From positions 434,001 to 498,000 of the forward strand of contig NZ_JANAVZ010000002.1 of assembly GCF_025195095.1 (NCBI RefSeq): 64,000 nucleotides of DNA. Reading direction: 5' to 3'. Positions 1-12,609 of this stretch are shown here, piece after piece. This DNA is from Paracoccus maritimus (GTDB taxonomy: Bacteria; Pseudomonadota; Alphaproteobacteria; Rhodobacterales; Rhodobacteraceae). The notes under the pieces are model-generated. The model was not told the origin of the DNA, ran no database searches, and worked only from the letters and a program-made list of their open reading frames with translations. How positions within the stretch are numbered: the stretch's first letter is position 1; every line of letters begins with the position of its first letter. Both the position numbers and the translations under genes were made by a program.

Positions 1-531
1 CCCCTTCTCGCGCAGCGCCGATGTCAGGGCGGTGCGGCTGTCTGGCGCAAAGCCGATCTCGAAGCGATCCTCGGCATCGCGATCCAGCCCGCGGCGGATC
101 AGATATTCACGCGCCTCGGCGGCCGCGCCGGTCTGCAGTTGCAGACGAAACCAGCGGCAGGCGGCTTCGGTGACGTCAAGCAGGCGGCTGCGGCGATCGC
201 TGCGTTCGCGCGCGGCGGGGTCAGGCTCGGGGACGGTCATGCCGGCCTCGGCTGCCAGCACCTTGACCGCGCCCATGAAATCCAGCCCGTCAATCTCTCG
301 CAGGAAGGTCAGCGCATCGCCTTTGGCGTGGCATCCGAAGCAATAGTAGAAGCCTTTCTGGTCGTCGCAATGAAAGCTGGCCGATTTTTCCTGGTGAAAG
401 GGGCAAGGCGCCCACCAGTCGCCACGAGCCTGATTGGATTTGCGCTGATCCCACACCACCTTACGCCCGATCACACGGCTGATCGGGACGCGATTGCGCA
501 ATTCGTCAAGGAAGCCGGGCGGCAGACTCAT
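1..531 (-). CDS. dnaG: DNA primase DnaG, N-terminal part (runs off the left edge)
   Basis: Primase makes the RNA primers for chromosome replication. The frame is open from an ATG at 531 to the window edge, giving 177 codons of a protein usually near 600-650 residues. The N-terminal CHC2 zinc-binding domain is clear: it begins MSLPPGFLDELRNRV, continues with DWWAPCPFHQEKSASF and ends with the second ligand pair in YYCFGC (C-x2-H and C-x2-C). The start of the catalytic-core lead-in (GLDRDAEDRFEIGFAP) follows. The TOPRIM domain and helicase-binding C-terminus lie outside. A TetR-type regulator lies just upstream on the same strand with a 75-bp gap. No strong Shine-Dalgarno is visible, but the MSLPP start is typical of alphaproteobacterial DnaG. 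Confidence 0.93.
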   Translation of the reverse strand, partial: MSLPPGFLDELRNRVPISRVIGRKVVWDQRKSNQARGDWWAPCPFHQEKSASFHCDDQKGFYYCFGCHAKGDALTFLREIDGLDFMGAVKVLAAEAGMTVPEPDPAARERSDRRSRLLDVTEAACRWFRLQLQTGAAAEAREYLIRRGLDRDAEDRFEIGFAPDSRTALTSALREKG

Positions 532-606
532 GGGGCGATCATCGGGACGGCAGATGGTGACGGCAAGCGCCGCCATGGGCGTATCTGGGCAATTGAGAGG
601 CCGCGG

Positions 607-1194
607 TCAATCGGCACCGACGGCACCGCGTGCAAGGCCCCAATAGACATCACCGATCCGCTGGCGGTCAAGCCGCCCCCCCTCGCGATACCAGTTGGTC
701 ACGCCGGTCAGCATCGCGATCAGCGCCATGGTCGCCAGCTTGCGGTCATCGATGTTCATGCGGCCGGCGGACATCCCGTCACGCAGGATTCCGTCCAGAA
801 GATCTTCGTATCTGCGGCGCAGTCCGGCGATCTTGCGGTAATTCTGGGGGGTTAGATTGCGCAATTCCATATAGGACAGGAAGACCGCGTCTGAATGATC
901 GAGGCTGAATCCGATGTGAAACCGCACGAAGCGTTCAAGCCGGTCCAGCGGGTCCGCATGCGGATCGTCCTGCCATGCATCCAGTAGATCCTGCATATGG
1001 CTTTCCAGCAGATCGTACAGCAACGCCTGCTTGTCGGGCGTGTAGGCGTACAGTGCGCCGGCCTGCACCCCGACGGCGGCCGCGATCTGACGCATCGAAA
1101 CGGCCGCAAATCCCTTGTGGGCAAACAGCTTGCGCGCCTCGGAACGGATAAGAGGGCCGGTGATTTCGGCGCGGGATCCCTGGGTTCTTGCCAT
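607..1194 (-). CDS. TetR/AcrR family transcriptional regulator
   Basis: This 195-residue protein has the TetR layout. An N-terminal helix-turn-helix of about 50 residues (GFAAVSMRQIAAAVGVQAGALYAY, read across residues 28-52) is followed by a larger all-helical ligand-binding domain. The motif GVQAGALYAYTPDKQALLYDLL is the usual recognition helix and the run into helix 4. The C-terminal half (FSLDHSDAVFLSYMELRNL) resembles regulators of lipid or acyl-CoA metabolism, but the ligand cannot be read from sequence. The gene lies 5' of dnaG on the same strand and is divergent from a small lipoprotein gene and the lactate-dehydrogenase-type gene, which share an 87-bp intergenic region with it. Control of those divergent genes is an inference. 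Confidence 0.88.
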   Translation of the reverse strand: MARTQGSRAEITGPLIRSEARKLFAHKGFAAVSMRQIAAAVGVQAGALYAYTPDKQALLYDLLESHMQDLLDAWQDDPHADPLDRLERFVRFHIGFSLDHSDAVFLSYMELRNLTPQNYRKIAGLRRRYEDLLDGILRDGMSAGRMNIDDRKLATMALIAMLTGVTNWYREGGRLDRQRIGDVYWGLARGAVGAD

Positions 1195-1281
1195 CTGGCC
1201 TTATTAGAGCCCGCGCGGCCCCGCGGAAAGCCCCAACATTGCGCCGTTGCCGTCACCGGACGGGGCGCATAACCTGCCGCC

Positions 1282-1557
1282 ATGAGACATGTCGTTCGCC
1301 TTGCCACCCTGCCCCTCCTGCTGCTTGCTGCGGGCTGCGACCGCAACGCCGCGCCCTATCCGACATTGTTGCCGACACAGCAGATCCTGTCGGAACCTGC
1401 GCTGCCGGATCACGCAGCGGACGCCGGCGCGAATCCCGATGCCATCGATGCGGCAACCGAGGATCGCGCCGACGCCTTGCGTGGCCGTGCAGAGGCGCTG
1501 CGGCGCCCGGTGATCGAGCCCGAACTCCGCGCCAGGATGGAGCGCAGCGCCGGATGA
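1282..1557 (+). CDS. Small lipoprotein of unknown function
   Basis: This 91-residue protein has a lipoprotein signal: basic MRHVVR, a hydrophobic core, and the lipobox LLAAGC with the acylated Cys at about residue 19. The mature part is short, Ala/Asp/Arg-rich and probably helical (AIDAATEDRADALRGRAEALRRP). No domain is recognised. It lies 57 bp upstream of the FMN dehydrogenase start and may share its transcript. The divergent TetR gene is 87 bp away. Short lipoproteins of this type are common next to unrelated genes in Rhodobacterales, so no function is offered. Confidence 0.75.
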   Translation: MRHVVRLATLPLLLLAAGCDRNAAPYPTLLPTQQILSEPALPDHAADAGANPDAIDAATEDRADALRGRAEALRRPVIEPELRARMERSAG

Positions 1558-1614
1558 TTGCAGCGACGTGACAGCGCAGCTAAGACGGTCGGAACCAGTT
1601 CGGAGAGCCGGAAC

Positions 1615-2781
1615 ATGCCCGTCATAACCTGTATCGATGACCTCAAGGCGCTGCATCGGGCGCGCACGCCGAAGATGTTCTATGACTATGCGGAATCGGG
1701 CAGCTATTCCGAACAGACGTTTCGCGACAACACGACCGATTTCGCGCGGCTGAAGCTGCGCCAGAAGGTGGCGGTTGACATGTCCGACCGTTCCACGGCC
1801 TCGGACATGGCCGGCCTTCCGGTCAGCATGCCGGTGGGGCTTGCGCCGATCGGGATGGCGGGCATGCAGCACGCGGACGGCGAAATCCATGCCGCGCGCG
1901 CGGCCGAGAAGTTCGGCGTGCCCTTCACCCTGTCCACAATGTCGATCTGTTCGATCGAGGATGTCGCGGCACATACAAGCAAGCCCTTCATGTTCCAGCT
2001 TTACGTGATGAAGGATCAGGATTTTCTGGCCGCCATCATCGATCGCGCGAAGAAGGCAAGATGCAGCGCGCTTGTGCTGACGCTGGATCTGCAGATCTTG
2101 GGACAGCGGCACAAGGACCTGAAGAACGGCCTGTCCGCGCCGCCGAAGCTAACCTTGCCGGTGATGCTGGACCTTGCGACCAGGTGGCGGTGGGGTCTGG
2201 GGATGCTGAAGACCCGCCGTCGCCATTTCGGCAACATCGTCGGTCACGCGAAGGGTGTCGGCGATACCTCGTCGCTGATGAGCTGGACCGCCGAACAGTT
2301 CGATGATCGGCTGGACTGGGGCAAGATCGCGGCGATCCGCGACATGTGGGGCGGCAAGCTGATCCTGAAGGGTATTCTGGACCCCGAGGACGCGCGGCGC
2401 GCCGCCGATTTCGGCGCAGACGCGATCGTGGTCAGCAATCACGGCGGCCGGCAACTTGATGGGGCACTGTCCTCGATCCGGATGCTGCCGCATATCGTAG
2501 AAGCAGTCGGCGACAGGGTCGAAATCCATATGGACAGCGGCATTCGCAGCGGTCAGGACGTACTAAAGGCGCTGGCGCTTGGGGCACATGCCACATGGAT
2601 CGGGCGCGCGTTCCTGCACGGTCTGGGAGCGATGGGCGAGCCCGGCGTGACCTCAGCGCTGGAAGTGATCCGGAAGGAACTGGATATCAGCATGGCGCTG
2701 TGCGGCGAACGGAAGGTCACCGACCTGGGCCGGCATAACCTTTTGATCCCGCAGGGGTTCACGACCGAATACGGCGCCTGA
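1615..2781 (+). CDS. lldD: FMN-dependent L-lactate dehydrogenase / alpha-hydroxy-acid dehydrogenase
   Basis: Oxidises an L-2-hydroxy acid (lactate most likely) to the 2-keto acid through FMN, passing electrons to the respiratory chain. The 388-residue length fits the family (about 380). The catalytic signature SNHGGRQLDG contains the base His276, and IHMDSGIRSGQDVLKAL plus WIGRAF make the phosphate-binding end of the TIM barrel. The N-terminus MPVITCIDDLKALHRARTPK is typical. The frame is open further upstream, but the ATG at 1615 has GGAG close before it and matches the family start. Substrate cannot be fixed from sequence: lactate, glycolate and mandelate enzymes look alike. The convergent acyltransferase ends 8 bp away. 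Confidence 0.9.
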   Translation: MPVITCIDDLKALHRARTPKMFYDYAESGSYSEQTFRDNTTDFARLKLRQKVAVDMSDRSTASDMAGLPVSMPVGLAPIGMAGMQHADGEIHAARAAEKFGVPFTLSTMSICSIEDVAAHTSKPFMFQLYVMKDQDFLAAIIDRAKKARCSALVLTLDLQILGQRHKDLKNGLSAPPKLTLPVMLDLATRWRWGLGMLKTRRRHFGNIVGHAKGVGDTSSLMSWTAEQFDDRLDWGKIAAIRDMWGGKLILKGILDPEDARRAADFGADAIVVSNHGGRQLDGALSSIRMLPHIVEAVGDRVEIHMDSGIRSGQDVLKALALGAHATWIGRAFLHGLGAMGEPGVTSALEVIRKELDISMALCGERKVTDLGRHNLLIPQGFTTEYGA

Positions 2782-2789
2782 GCCGAAGT

Positions 2790-3803
2790 TCAGCGGCTGT
2801 TCATGCGCGATGCGCTGTCGCGCGGATGCCGGGCAGCATCGCGGTTCTTGTGTCGCGCGCCAAGCCACGGAAAGCCGGGCGTCGCCAGAACGACCGCCGT
2901 TGGAATCAGCACCGATGCCGCGAAATTCGGCCACAGCGACTTTAGCCCGAAATGCATCATGGCAAGAATGACCCCAAGATGCGCCAGATAGATCATCACC
3001 GACAAGGTGACCAGATCGACGCGTGGCTGCGGCAGGTTCAGTCGCATGAAGGCCAGCATGACGATCAGCGGATAACCATAGGCAAGCAGCGGAAATTCGG
3101 GCGGATCCCAGTCATGTGCGCCGGGCAGGCCCAGGAAATACCCGGCTTCCAGCAGCCGCAGGACCGACATCACGATCACCGCCAGCCAAAGCCATCCCGC
3201 GGCGGGAAGCATCGCCCGGCCGCTATCCCCCATCCATTCGGCAAGAAGATATCCCATTGCCACGAAGGGATAGATGAAAAACGCACTGTAACGGATCATC
3301 TCAAGGTGCAGGTCGATGAAGCCGAGAAAGAACCCATATTGCAGGAAGCTTCCCAGAAGCGCGACGACCAGCGCGCTGGTCATGACCAGACGGCTTGCAC
3401 GCTTGTGGTCGGGGATCAGCAGGAACAGCAGCAGCATCAGGGCCACCGACTGCAGTAAGGCAGCGATATACCACAGATGCATCGGCCCAAGGATCATCTG
3501 ACGGATGAAGTCCTGAACGCTGCCTATATCGCGCAGCCACAATGGCGCATAGATCACGCACCAGAGAAGATAGAGCCACATCAGGCCGATGGTCCAGGAC
3601 TTCAACCTTCCGCGCTTGACAGTTTGATAGGCACCATAGCCGGAAATCAGGGCGAAAGTCGGCACCAGCGACCGAAGGATGCCATTTCCGAAAATCGGCA
3701 CCCAATCGGCGTATTGCCCGTTCAGCATCGCCGCGTGAGCGAAGGCGACACCGCAAACGAGAATCACCCGAAGGTAATCAATTCCATGATATCGGGTGCT
3801 CAT
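2790..3803 (-). CDS. Membrane acyltransferase family 3 protein
   Basis: A 337-residue integral membrane protein of the acyltransferase-3 (OafA/NodX) family, which transfers acyl groups to sugars or other envelope molecules. The N-terminal signature is clear: MSTRYHGIDYLRVILVCGV, with the family's R/D-Y-LR at the first membrane segment and a His in GVAFAHAAML. About ten hydrophobic segments follow, with the conserved MHLWYI motif near residue 110. No periplasmic SGNH domain is attached. It is a single gene, convergent with lldD and divergent from rplY. Its acceptor is unknown; cell-surface polysaccharide or lipid decoration is the usual role. Confidence 0.85.
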   Translation of the reverse strand: MSTRYHGIDYLRVILVCGVAFAHAAMLNGQYADWVPIFGNGILRSLVPTFALISGYGAYQTVKRGRLKSWTIGLMWLYLLWCVIYAPLWLRDIGSVQDFIRQMILGPMHLWYIAALLQSVALMLLLFLLIPDHKRASRLVMTSALVVALLGSFLQYGFFLGFIDLHLEMIRYSAFFIYPFVAMGYLLAEWMGDSGRAMLPAAGWLWLAVIVMSVLRLLEAGYFLGLPGAHDWDPPEFPLLAYGYPLIVMLAFMRLNLPQPRVDLVTLSVMIYLAHLGVILAMMHFGLKSLWPNFAASVLIPTAVVLATPGFPWLGARHKNRDAARHPRDSASRMNSR

Positions 3804-3843
3804 TTAACTTCCAAAAAATTCAACCGGACACGACTCGCAGCTT

Positions 3844-3873
3844 ACATTAGTCGGCAATTATTCGCCTAGTCAA
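3844..3873 (-). promoter_or_regulatory. Possible sigma-70 promoter of the acyltransferase gene
   Basis: On the minus strand TTGACT (3873-3868) is separated by 18 bp from TAATGT (3849-3844). The -35 matches the consensus at 5 of 6 positions, the -10 only partly. The start codon at 3803 would lie about 35-40 nt downstream of the start site. It sits in an AT-rich patch unusual for this window. Seen by eye only. Confidence 0.35.
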
Positions 3874-3998
3874 TCTTTGTTCACTGGCGGCAAGACTTGT
3901 CTCTTCCCATCGATGCCGAATTGCAGTATGCGCCGCATCCTGCCGTCATGCACCCTTGGAGGATGGCGGCGTCAACATTGATCATAGGATGATATATC

Positions 3999-4640
3999 AT
4001 GGCCAAAGAGATCCCGGATCTGGTGGCCGAGGCACGCGCGGGGACAGGCAAGGGGGCCGCCCGCCAAGCTCGCCGCGAAGGCAAGGTGCCCGGCATCGTA
4101 TATGGAGACCACAAGGAACCGGTCGCCGTTGCGTTCGATTTCAACAATCTGCTGACCAAGCTGCGTGCCGGTCGCTTCATGTCCACCCTGTGGAACCTGA
4201 AGGTTGACGGTCAGGACGATGTGCGCGTGATCTGCCGCGCCGTCCAGAAGGACGTGGTCAAGGATCTGCCGATCCATATCGACTTCATGCGCCTGCGCCG
4301 CACCTCGAAGGTGAACCTGTTCATTCCGGTCGAATTCATCGGCCAGCAGAACTGCCCCGGTCTGCGCAAGGGCGGCACGCTTGTGACCGTGCGTCCCGAG
4401 GTCGAGCTGGTGGTGACTGCGGGCGACATTCCCGACCACATCACGGTCGATCTGTCGAACCACGAAGTCGGCGACAGTATCCACATCGACGAGGTGGACC
4501 TTCCGGCCGGCGCCAAGCCGACCATCGACCGCAACTTCGTGATCGCCAATATCGCGGCACCGTCGGCGCTGCGTTCCAGCGATGATGAAGCCGACGATGG
4601 CGACGAGGCCGCAGAAGCCGAAGCGGAAACCGAAGAATAA
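3999..4640 (+). CDS. rplY: 50S ribosomal protein L25 (general stress protein CTC type)
   Basis: Binds 5S rRNA in the large subunit. The 213-residue protein is the long CTC form. The N-terminal L25 domain (residues 1-95) has [25 protein letters not shown], followed by the beta-barrel TL5/CTC domain ([25 protein letters not shown]) and an acidic tail ([16 protein letters not shown]). The ATG is preceded by an AGGATGAT stretch. In many alphaproteobacteria rplY is followed by pth; here it is followed by a strong terminator and then trmFO, so it appears monocistronic. Confidence 0.95.
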   Translation: MAKEIPDLVAEARAGTGKGAARQARREGKVPGIVYGDHKEPVAVAFDFNNLLTKLRAGRFMSTLWNLKVDGQDDVRVICRAVQKDVVKDLPIHIDFMRLRRTSKVNLFIPVEFIGQQNCPGLRKGGTLVTVRPEVELVVTAGDIPDHITVDLSNHEVGDSIHIDEVDLPAGAKPTIDRNFVIANIAAPSALRSSDDEADDGDEAAEAEAETEE

Positions 4641-4673
4641 GCCCCTGCCCGCCTTGGGTGACAGGCTTTCTTC

Positions 4674-4702
4674 AAGGGCGGCGCCGCTGGCGCCGCCCTT
4701 TT
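4674..4702 (+). terminator. Rho-independent terminator of rplY
   Basis: A perfect 10-bp stem GGGCGGCGCC / GGCGCCGCCC (4676-4685 and 4689-4698) with loop GCT is followed by TTTT. AA before the stem can pair with the first two T residues. It lies 34 bp after the rplY stop and ends transcription before trmFO. The A-run before the stem is short, so it is mainly a plus-strand terminator. Confidence 0.85.
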
Positions 4703-4757
4703 CAAATTCAACGGTCGCTGCTAGCAGATGCGTCCGGTTTGTCGAAGGAGATCCCGC

Positions 4758-6095
4758 ATGCAGCCCGTCCATATCATCGGTGCAGGATTGGCCGGGTCCG
4801 AGGCCGCGTGGCAAGTGGCCCAAGCCGGAGTGCCCGTCGTCCTGCACGAGATGCGCCCCCATACAGGCACCTTCGCCCACAAGACCGGCGACTGCGCCGA
4901 GATGGTCTGTTCCAATTCCTTCCGGTCAGATGACGATGTCATGAACGCGGTCGGACAGCTGCATTGGGAAATGCGGGCGGCGGGCGGGCTGATCATGGCA
5001 ATGGCGGACCGCCACCGCCTGCCTGCCGGCGGCGCCCTGGCCGTGGATCGCGAGGCGTTTTCGGCGGCCGTGACCGAAGCGTTGCGTGCCGAACCCCTGA
5101 TCGAGATCCGGACCGACGAGGTGGCGGAACTGCCGGATGACGGCAATTGGATCGTTGCGACCGGCCCGTTGACGTCGGACAAGCTGGCTGATGCGATCCG
5201 TCGGCTGACCGGGACCGAGGCGCTGGCCTTTTTCGATGCGATTGCCCCGATCGTTCATGCCGACACCATCGACATGAGCGTTGCGTGGGAACAAAGCCGT
5301 TACGACAAGGGCGAGACCGAGGCCGAGCGCCGCGCCTATATCAACTGCCCCATGACCAAAGCCGAGTACGAGGCATTCATCGACGCATTGCTGGCCGCCG
5401 ACAAGACCGAGTTCCGCGAAGGCGAAACCGCCGGCTATTTCGACGGGTGCCTGCCAATCGAGGTGATGGCCGAACGCGGCCGCGAGACGTTGCGCCACGG
5501 CCCGATGAAGCCGGTCGGGCTTACAAACACCCACAATCCGACTGAAAAGCCCTATGCTGTGGTTCAACTTCGCCGGGATAACGCGCTGGGAACGCTTTAT
5601 AATATTGTCGGATTCCAGACAAAGATGAAATACGGTGCGCAGACGCAGGTCTTTCGGATGATCCCGGGACTTCAGAACGCCGGGTTCGCGCGCCTGGGCG
5701 GCATCCACCGCAATTCGTTCCTGAACTCTCCGACGCTTCTGGACGACCGGATGCGGTTGCGCCGCCAGCCGAACCTGCGTTTCGCCGGTCAGGTGACGGG
5801 GGTCGAAGGCTATGTCGAAAGCGCGGCCATGGGACTGCTGGCTGGCAGGATGGCGGCGGCCGAGGCCGCGGGCCGGGACTTGACCGCACCGCCCTTCACT
5901 ACTGCGATGGGCGCGCTGGTCAATCACATCACCGGCGGGGCCGAAGCAAAGACGTTTCAGCCGATGAACGTCAATTTTGGTCTGTTTCCGCCGCTGGACC
6001 AGATGCGCGGGGGCCGCAAGGGACGCAAGGACCGCTATCCGGCCTATACGCAGCGCGCCAAGGACGATTTCTCGGCATGGCTGTCGGCGCAATAA
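4758..6095 (+). CDS. trmFO: tRNA (uracil-54-C5)-methyltransferase, folate/FAD-dependent (TrmFO)
   Basis: Makes ribothymidine at position 54 of tRNA using 5,10-methylene-tetrahydrofolate and FAD. The 445-residue length is normal. The FAD-binding fold starts at once with [15 protein letters not shown] (GxGxxG). The two cysteines of the family are present: Cys51 in [12 protein letters not shown] and Cys197 in [12 protein letters not shown]. The FAD-contacting C-terminus has [17 protein letters not shown] chose the ATG at 4758 because AAGGAG sits 7 bp upstream and the glycine-rich loop follows directly. It overlaps the next tRNA-related gene by 19 bp, so the two are likely co-translated. Confidence 0.96.
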   Translation: MQPVHIIGAGLAGSEAAWQVAQAGVPVVLHEMRPHTGTFAHKTGDCAEMVCSNSFRSDDDVMNAVGQLHWEMRAAGGLIMAMADRHRLPAGGALAVDREAFSAAVTEALRAEPLIEIRTDEVAELPDDGNWIVATGPLTSDKLADAIRRLTGTEALAFFDAIAPIVHADTIDMSVAWEQSRYDKGETEAERRAYINCPMTKAEYEAFIDALLAADKTEFREGETAGYFDGCLPIEVMAERGRETLRHGPMKPVGLTNTHNPTEKPYAVVQLRRDNALGTLYNIVGFQTKMKYGAQTQVFRMIPGLQNAGFARLGGIHRNSFLNSPTLLDDRMRLRRQPNLRFAGQVTGVEGYVESAAMGLLAGRMAAAEAAGRDLTAPPFTTAMGALVNHITGGAEAKTFQPMNVNFGLFPPLDQMRGGRKGRKDRYPAYTQRAKDDFSAWLSAQ

Positions 6096-6928
6096 GGCGA
6101 ACCCGCTTCGCACCGTCGCCAACCGGCCTGCTGCATCTTGGTCATGCCTACGCCGCGCTGGTCGCATCGGGGGCAGCGGACCGGAGTGAATTCCTGCTGC
6201 GGATCGAGGATATCGACCTTGACCGCTGTCGGCCGGAATTCGAGACCGCGATCTATCAGGATCTGGCATGGCTGGACCTTGAATGGCCGCGCCCGGTCAT
6301 GCGTCAGTCTGACCGTATGGCTGCCTATCGCGATGCGCTGAAGCGGCTGGCGCCACTGTGCTATCCCTGCCGCTGTCGGCGCGGTGACATCCGCGCGGCA
6401 TTGTCGGCACCGCAAGAAGGCGCCCTGCCGGCTGGACCGGACGGATTGATCTATCCCGGCACCTGCCGCGGACGCGCGATGTCCGACGCGGGCCCGGACG
6501 ATGTCATCCGCCTTGACGCGGCCCGCGCCTTTGCGGCGATCGGGATCGACCGGATCGGGTTTCGGGACGAAATCATCCTGCCCGACCACGACCACGTCCT
6601 GACCTGCGCCGAATTTCGCGCTGGGATCGGCGACGTCATCCTGTCGCGGCGGGGTATGGGCACATCCTATCATCTGGCCGTCGTGGTCGATGACGCGGCG
6701 CAGGGGATCACGGTGGTCACGCGCGGCAAGGATCTGTTCGATTCGACCTGGATCCATGTGCTTTTGCAACGCCTTCTGGAACTGCCGACGCCGCTGTATC
6801 ACCACCACCGGCTGATCCGCGACGATGCGGGCAAACGTCTGGCCAAGCGTGACGACGCCCGCGCCATTCGCATGCTCCGCGACGAAGGCGCCACGCCGCA
6901 GGATATTCGCGAAATGCTGGGCGCATGA
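6077..6928 (+). CDS. gluQRS: Glutamyl-Q tRNA(Asp) synthetase
   Basis: A GluRS paralogue lacking the anticodon-binding domain; it charges glutamate onto queuosine at position 34 of tRNA(Asp). At 283 residues it has only the Rossmann catalytic domain. The HIGH-like motif is HLGHAYAAL in [15 protein letters not shown], and the KMSKS-like motif is KRLAKR near residue 255. A zinc-binding cluster (CYPCRC about residue 95, YPGTCR about 130) is typical of bacterial GluQRS. It overlaps the end of trmFO by 19 bp and so belongs to the same tRNA-modification transcript. It converges on hisI with 21 bp between stops. Confidence 0.94.
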   Translation: MAVGAIRRTRFAPSPTGLLHLGHAYAALVASGAADRSEFLLRIEDIDLDRCRPEFETAIYQDLAWLDLEWPRPVMRQSDRMAAYRDALKRLAPLCYPCRCRRGDIRAALSAPQEGALPAGPDGLIYPGTCRGRAMSDAGPDDVIRLDAARAFAAIGIDRIGFRDEIILPDHDHVLTCAEFRAGIGDVILSRRGMGTSYHLAVVVDDAAQGITVVTRGKDLFDSTWIHVLLQRLLELPTPLYHHHRLIRDDAGKRLAKRDDARAIRMLRDEGATPQDIREMLGA

Positions 6929-6949
6929 TCCGTACTGGGGCAATCCACG

Positions 6950-7312
6950 TCAGGCCTGCTGCATCGGCTCCATGATCACGCGCTCTTCTTCGTCACGGAT
7001 CGCGGTATAGAAGCAGCTGCGCCGGTTGGTGTGGCAGGCCGGACCGGTCTGGTTGACCAGCGCCAGCAGGCAATCTCGGTCGCAATCCACCCGCAGTTCG
7101 ACAAGGCCCTGCGTGTGACCGGAACTTTCACCCTTGACCCAGAATGCGGCACGCGACCGTGACCAGTAGGTGACCTTGCCGCTGTCCAGCGTGCGTTCCA
7201 CCGCCTGGGCATTCATCCATGCCATCATCAGCACCTCGCCCGTATCCGCATCCTGCGCAATGCACGGGATCAGCCCATTGATGTCGTATTTTAGGCTGGC
7301 AGGGTCGAACAT
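6950..7312 (-). CDS. hisI: Phosphoribosyl-AMP cyclohydrolase (histidine biosynthesis)
   Basis: Hydrolyses the adenine ring of phosphoribosyl-AMP, the third step of histidine synthesis. The 120-residue protein is the monofunctional form without the HisE pyrophosphohydrolase domain. Family motifs are all seen: DADTGEVLMMAWMNAQAV, VTYWSRSRAAFWVKGESSGH, and the metal-binding VDCDRDCLLALVNQ followed by CHTNRRSCFY. It stands alone, as hisI often does in Rhodobacterales, and is divergent from the IscU-like gene across a 62-bp gap. Confidence 0.95.
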   Translation of the reverse strand: MFDPASLKYDINGLIPCIAQDADTGEVLMMAWMNAQAVERTLDSGKVTYWSRSRAAFWVKGESSGHTQGLVELRVDCDRDCLLALVNQTGPACHTNRRSCFYTAIRDEEERVIMEPMQQA

Positions 7313-7374
7313 CGGGTTTCCTTTCGCAAAAGCGCTACCTATCTAGGATGAATGGACCGCACGGGGAAGGACCG

Positions 7375-7818
7375 ATGGCCGACAGCGATCTGATGCTGCT
7401 TTACTCGCGCCGGATTCTGGCGCTAACCACCGCGATTCCGCATCAGGGTCGGCTTGACGCCCCCGATGGCAGCGCGATGCGCCGCTCGCCGCAATGCGGG
7501 TCTTCGGTCACGGTCGATGTCGTGGTGCAGAATGGCCGGATTGCCGATTTCGCGCAACAGGTTCGGGCCTGCGCGCTGGGTCAGGCCTCGGCCGCCGTGC
7601 TGGGTTCGGCGGTAATCGGACGTGATCGCGACCAGATCTGCGCCGCCCGCGACCAACTGCGCGCGATGCTGAAGGAAGATTCTGCCGCCCCCGCCGCGCC
7701 TTTCGCCGATCTCGAAGCTTTGCTGCCTGCGCGCGAATACCCCAATCGCCATGCCTCGATCCTGCTGGCCTGGGACGCGACGCTGGAGGCGTTGGACCAG
7801 GCGCTGGCCGCAGCCTGA
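7375..7818 (+). CDS. IscU/NifU N-terminal-like iron-sulfur scaffold homologue
   Basis: This 147-residue protein resembles the IscU/NifU N-terminal scaffold that builds [2Fe-2S] clusters. The first two ligand cysteines are in SPQCGSSVTV and in RACALGQASAAVL (IscU has the pattern C-G-D and G-C-A-I-S). The third IscU cysteine, normally in a H-C-S-I-L context, is replaced by Ala in NRHASILLAW. It is therefore a divergent scaffold or carrier rather than a standard IscU. I chose the ATG at 7375, which has GGGGAAGGA just upstream; an ATG at 7348 in the same frame lacks a good site. It is divergent from hisI and converges on the small membrane peptide. Confidence 0.75.
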   Translation: MADSDLMLLYSRRILALTTAIPHQGRLDAPDGSAMRRSPQCGSSVTVDVVVQNGRIADFAQQVRACALGQASAAVLGSAVIGRDRDQICAARDQLRAMLKEDSAAPAAPFADLEALLPAREYPNRHASILLAWDATLEALDQALAAA

Positions 7819-7837
7819 CGCCGCAGATCACCGCAAG

Positions 7838-7863
7838 AAAAAACCGGCCCAAGCAGGGCCGGT
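7838..7863 (-). terminator. Rho-independent terminator for the minus-strand ligA-recG-peptide run
   Basis: The minus strand reads ACCGGCCC, loop TGCTT, GGGCCGGT (7863-7843), then a run of six T residues (7843-7838) of which the first is also the last base of the stem. It lies 68 bp beyond the stop of the 36-residue peptide. The plus strand has no T-run after the stem, so the direction is clear. It also marks the end of the convergent IscU-like gene, whose stop is at 7818. Confidence 0.75.
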
Positions 7864-7930
7864 CAAGTTGCGCGAGCAGGGACAGGTCGGTGCACAGGCG
7901 GTGGCACCGGATTGCGTCGCGGGGCAGAAA

Positions 7931-8041
7931 TCAGGCTTGCAGGATGGCGGGAAGCCATAGGACGACGATGGTGGTCACTGACAGCGCGGCCAATCCAAGG
8001 GCGTCGCTGACGAATTCGCGGGACATGAAGTGGTGCGGCAT
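7931..8041 (-). CDS. Small single-span membrane peptide (36 residues)
   Basis: An ATG at 8041 opens a 36-codon frame preceded by GAGGAG at a good distance. The product begins MPHHFMSREFVSDALG, continues with a hydrophobic stretch of about 18 residues (LAALSVTTIVVLWLPAIL) and ends QA. It lies 81 bp downstream of the recG stop and is followed by a good terminator, so it is the last gene of that run or has its own promoter (a perfect inverted repeat lies upstream at 8102-8116). I recognise no family. Ribosome site, terminator and a clean membrane segment support a real gene; the shortness keeps confidence moderate. Confidence 0.6.
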   Translation of the reverse strand: MPHHFMSREFVSDALGLAALSVTTIVVLWLPAILQA

Positions 8042-8101
8042 GGGCAACTCCTCTGTGTTGCTCCTTTGTTCTCACACGCCTTGCACTCTGTAAAGAACTT
8101 T

Positions 8102-8116
8102 TTAGGAACATCCTAA
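8102..8116. promoter_or_regulatory. Perfect inverted repeat upstream of the membrane peptide
   Basis: TTAGGA-ACA-TCCTAA is a perfect 6+6 dyad with a 3-bp spacer, in an AT-rich patch between the recG stop and the peptide start. The arm length and spacer suit a dimeric repressor operator; the stem is too weak for a terminator. No regulator is assigned. Confidence 0.3.
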
Positions 8117-8122
8117 GGATTC

Positions 8123-12438
<4,316 letters not shown>

Positions 12439-12609
12439 CTATACGACGACCAAACCCGCCGCGGCCAGAGCGTCGCGCCGATTGCCGCGATGATCATCTG
12501 TGCCATGCAGGACATCGCCGACCGCCAAGCCGAAATAGCCCGCCGGCGCGATGGCTACGCGCGGCGGGACTGACTGGAAACGTAATACGGTCGAGCCGGA
12601 CTTCAGCGA

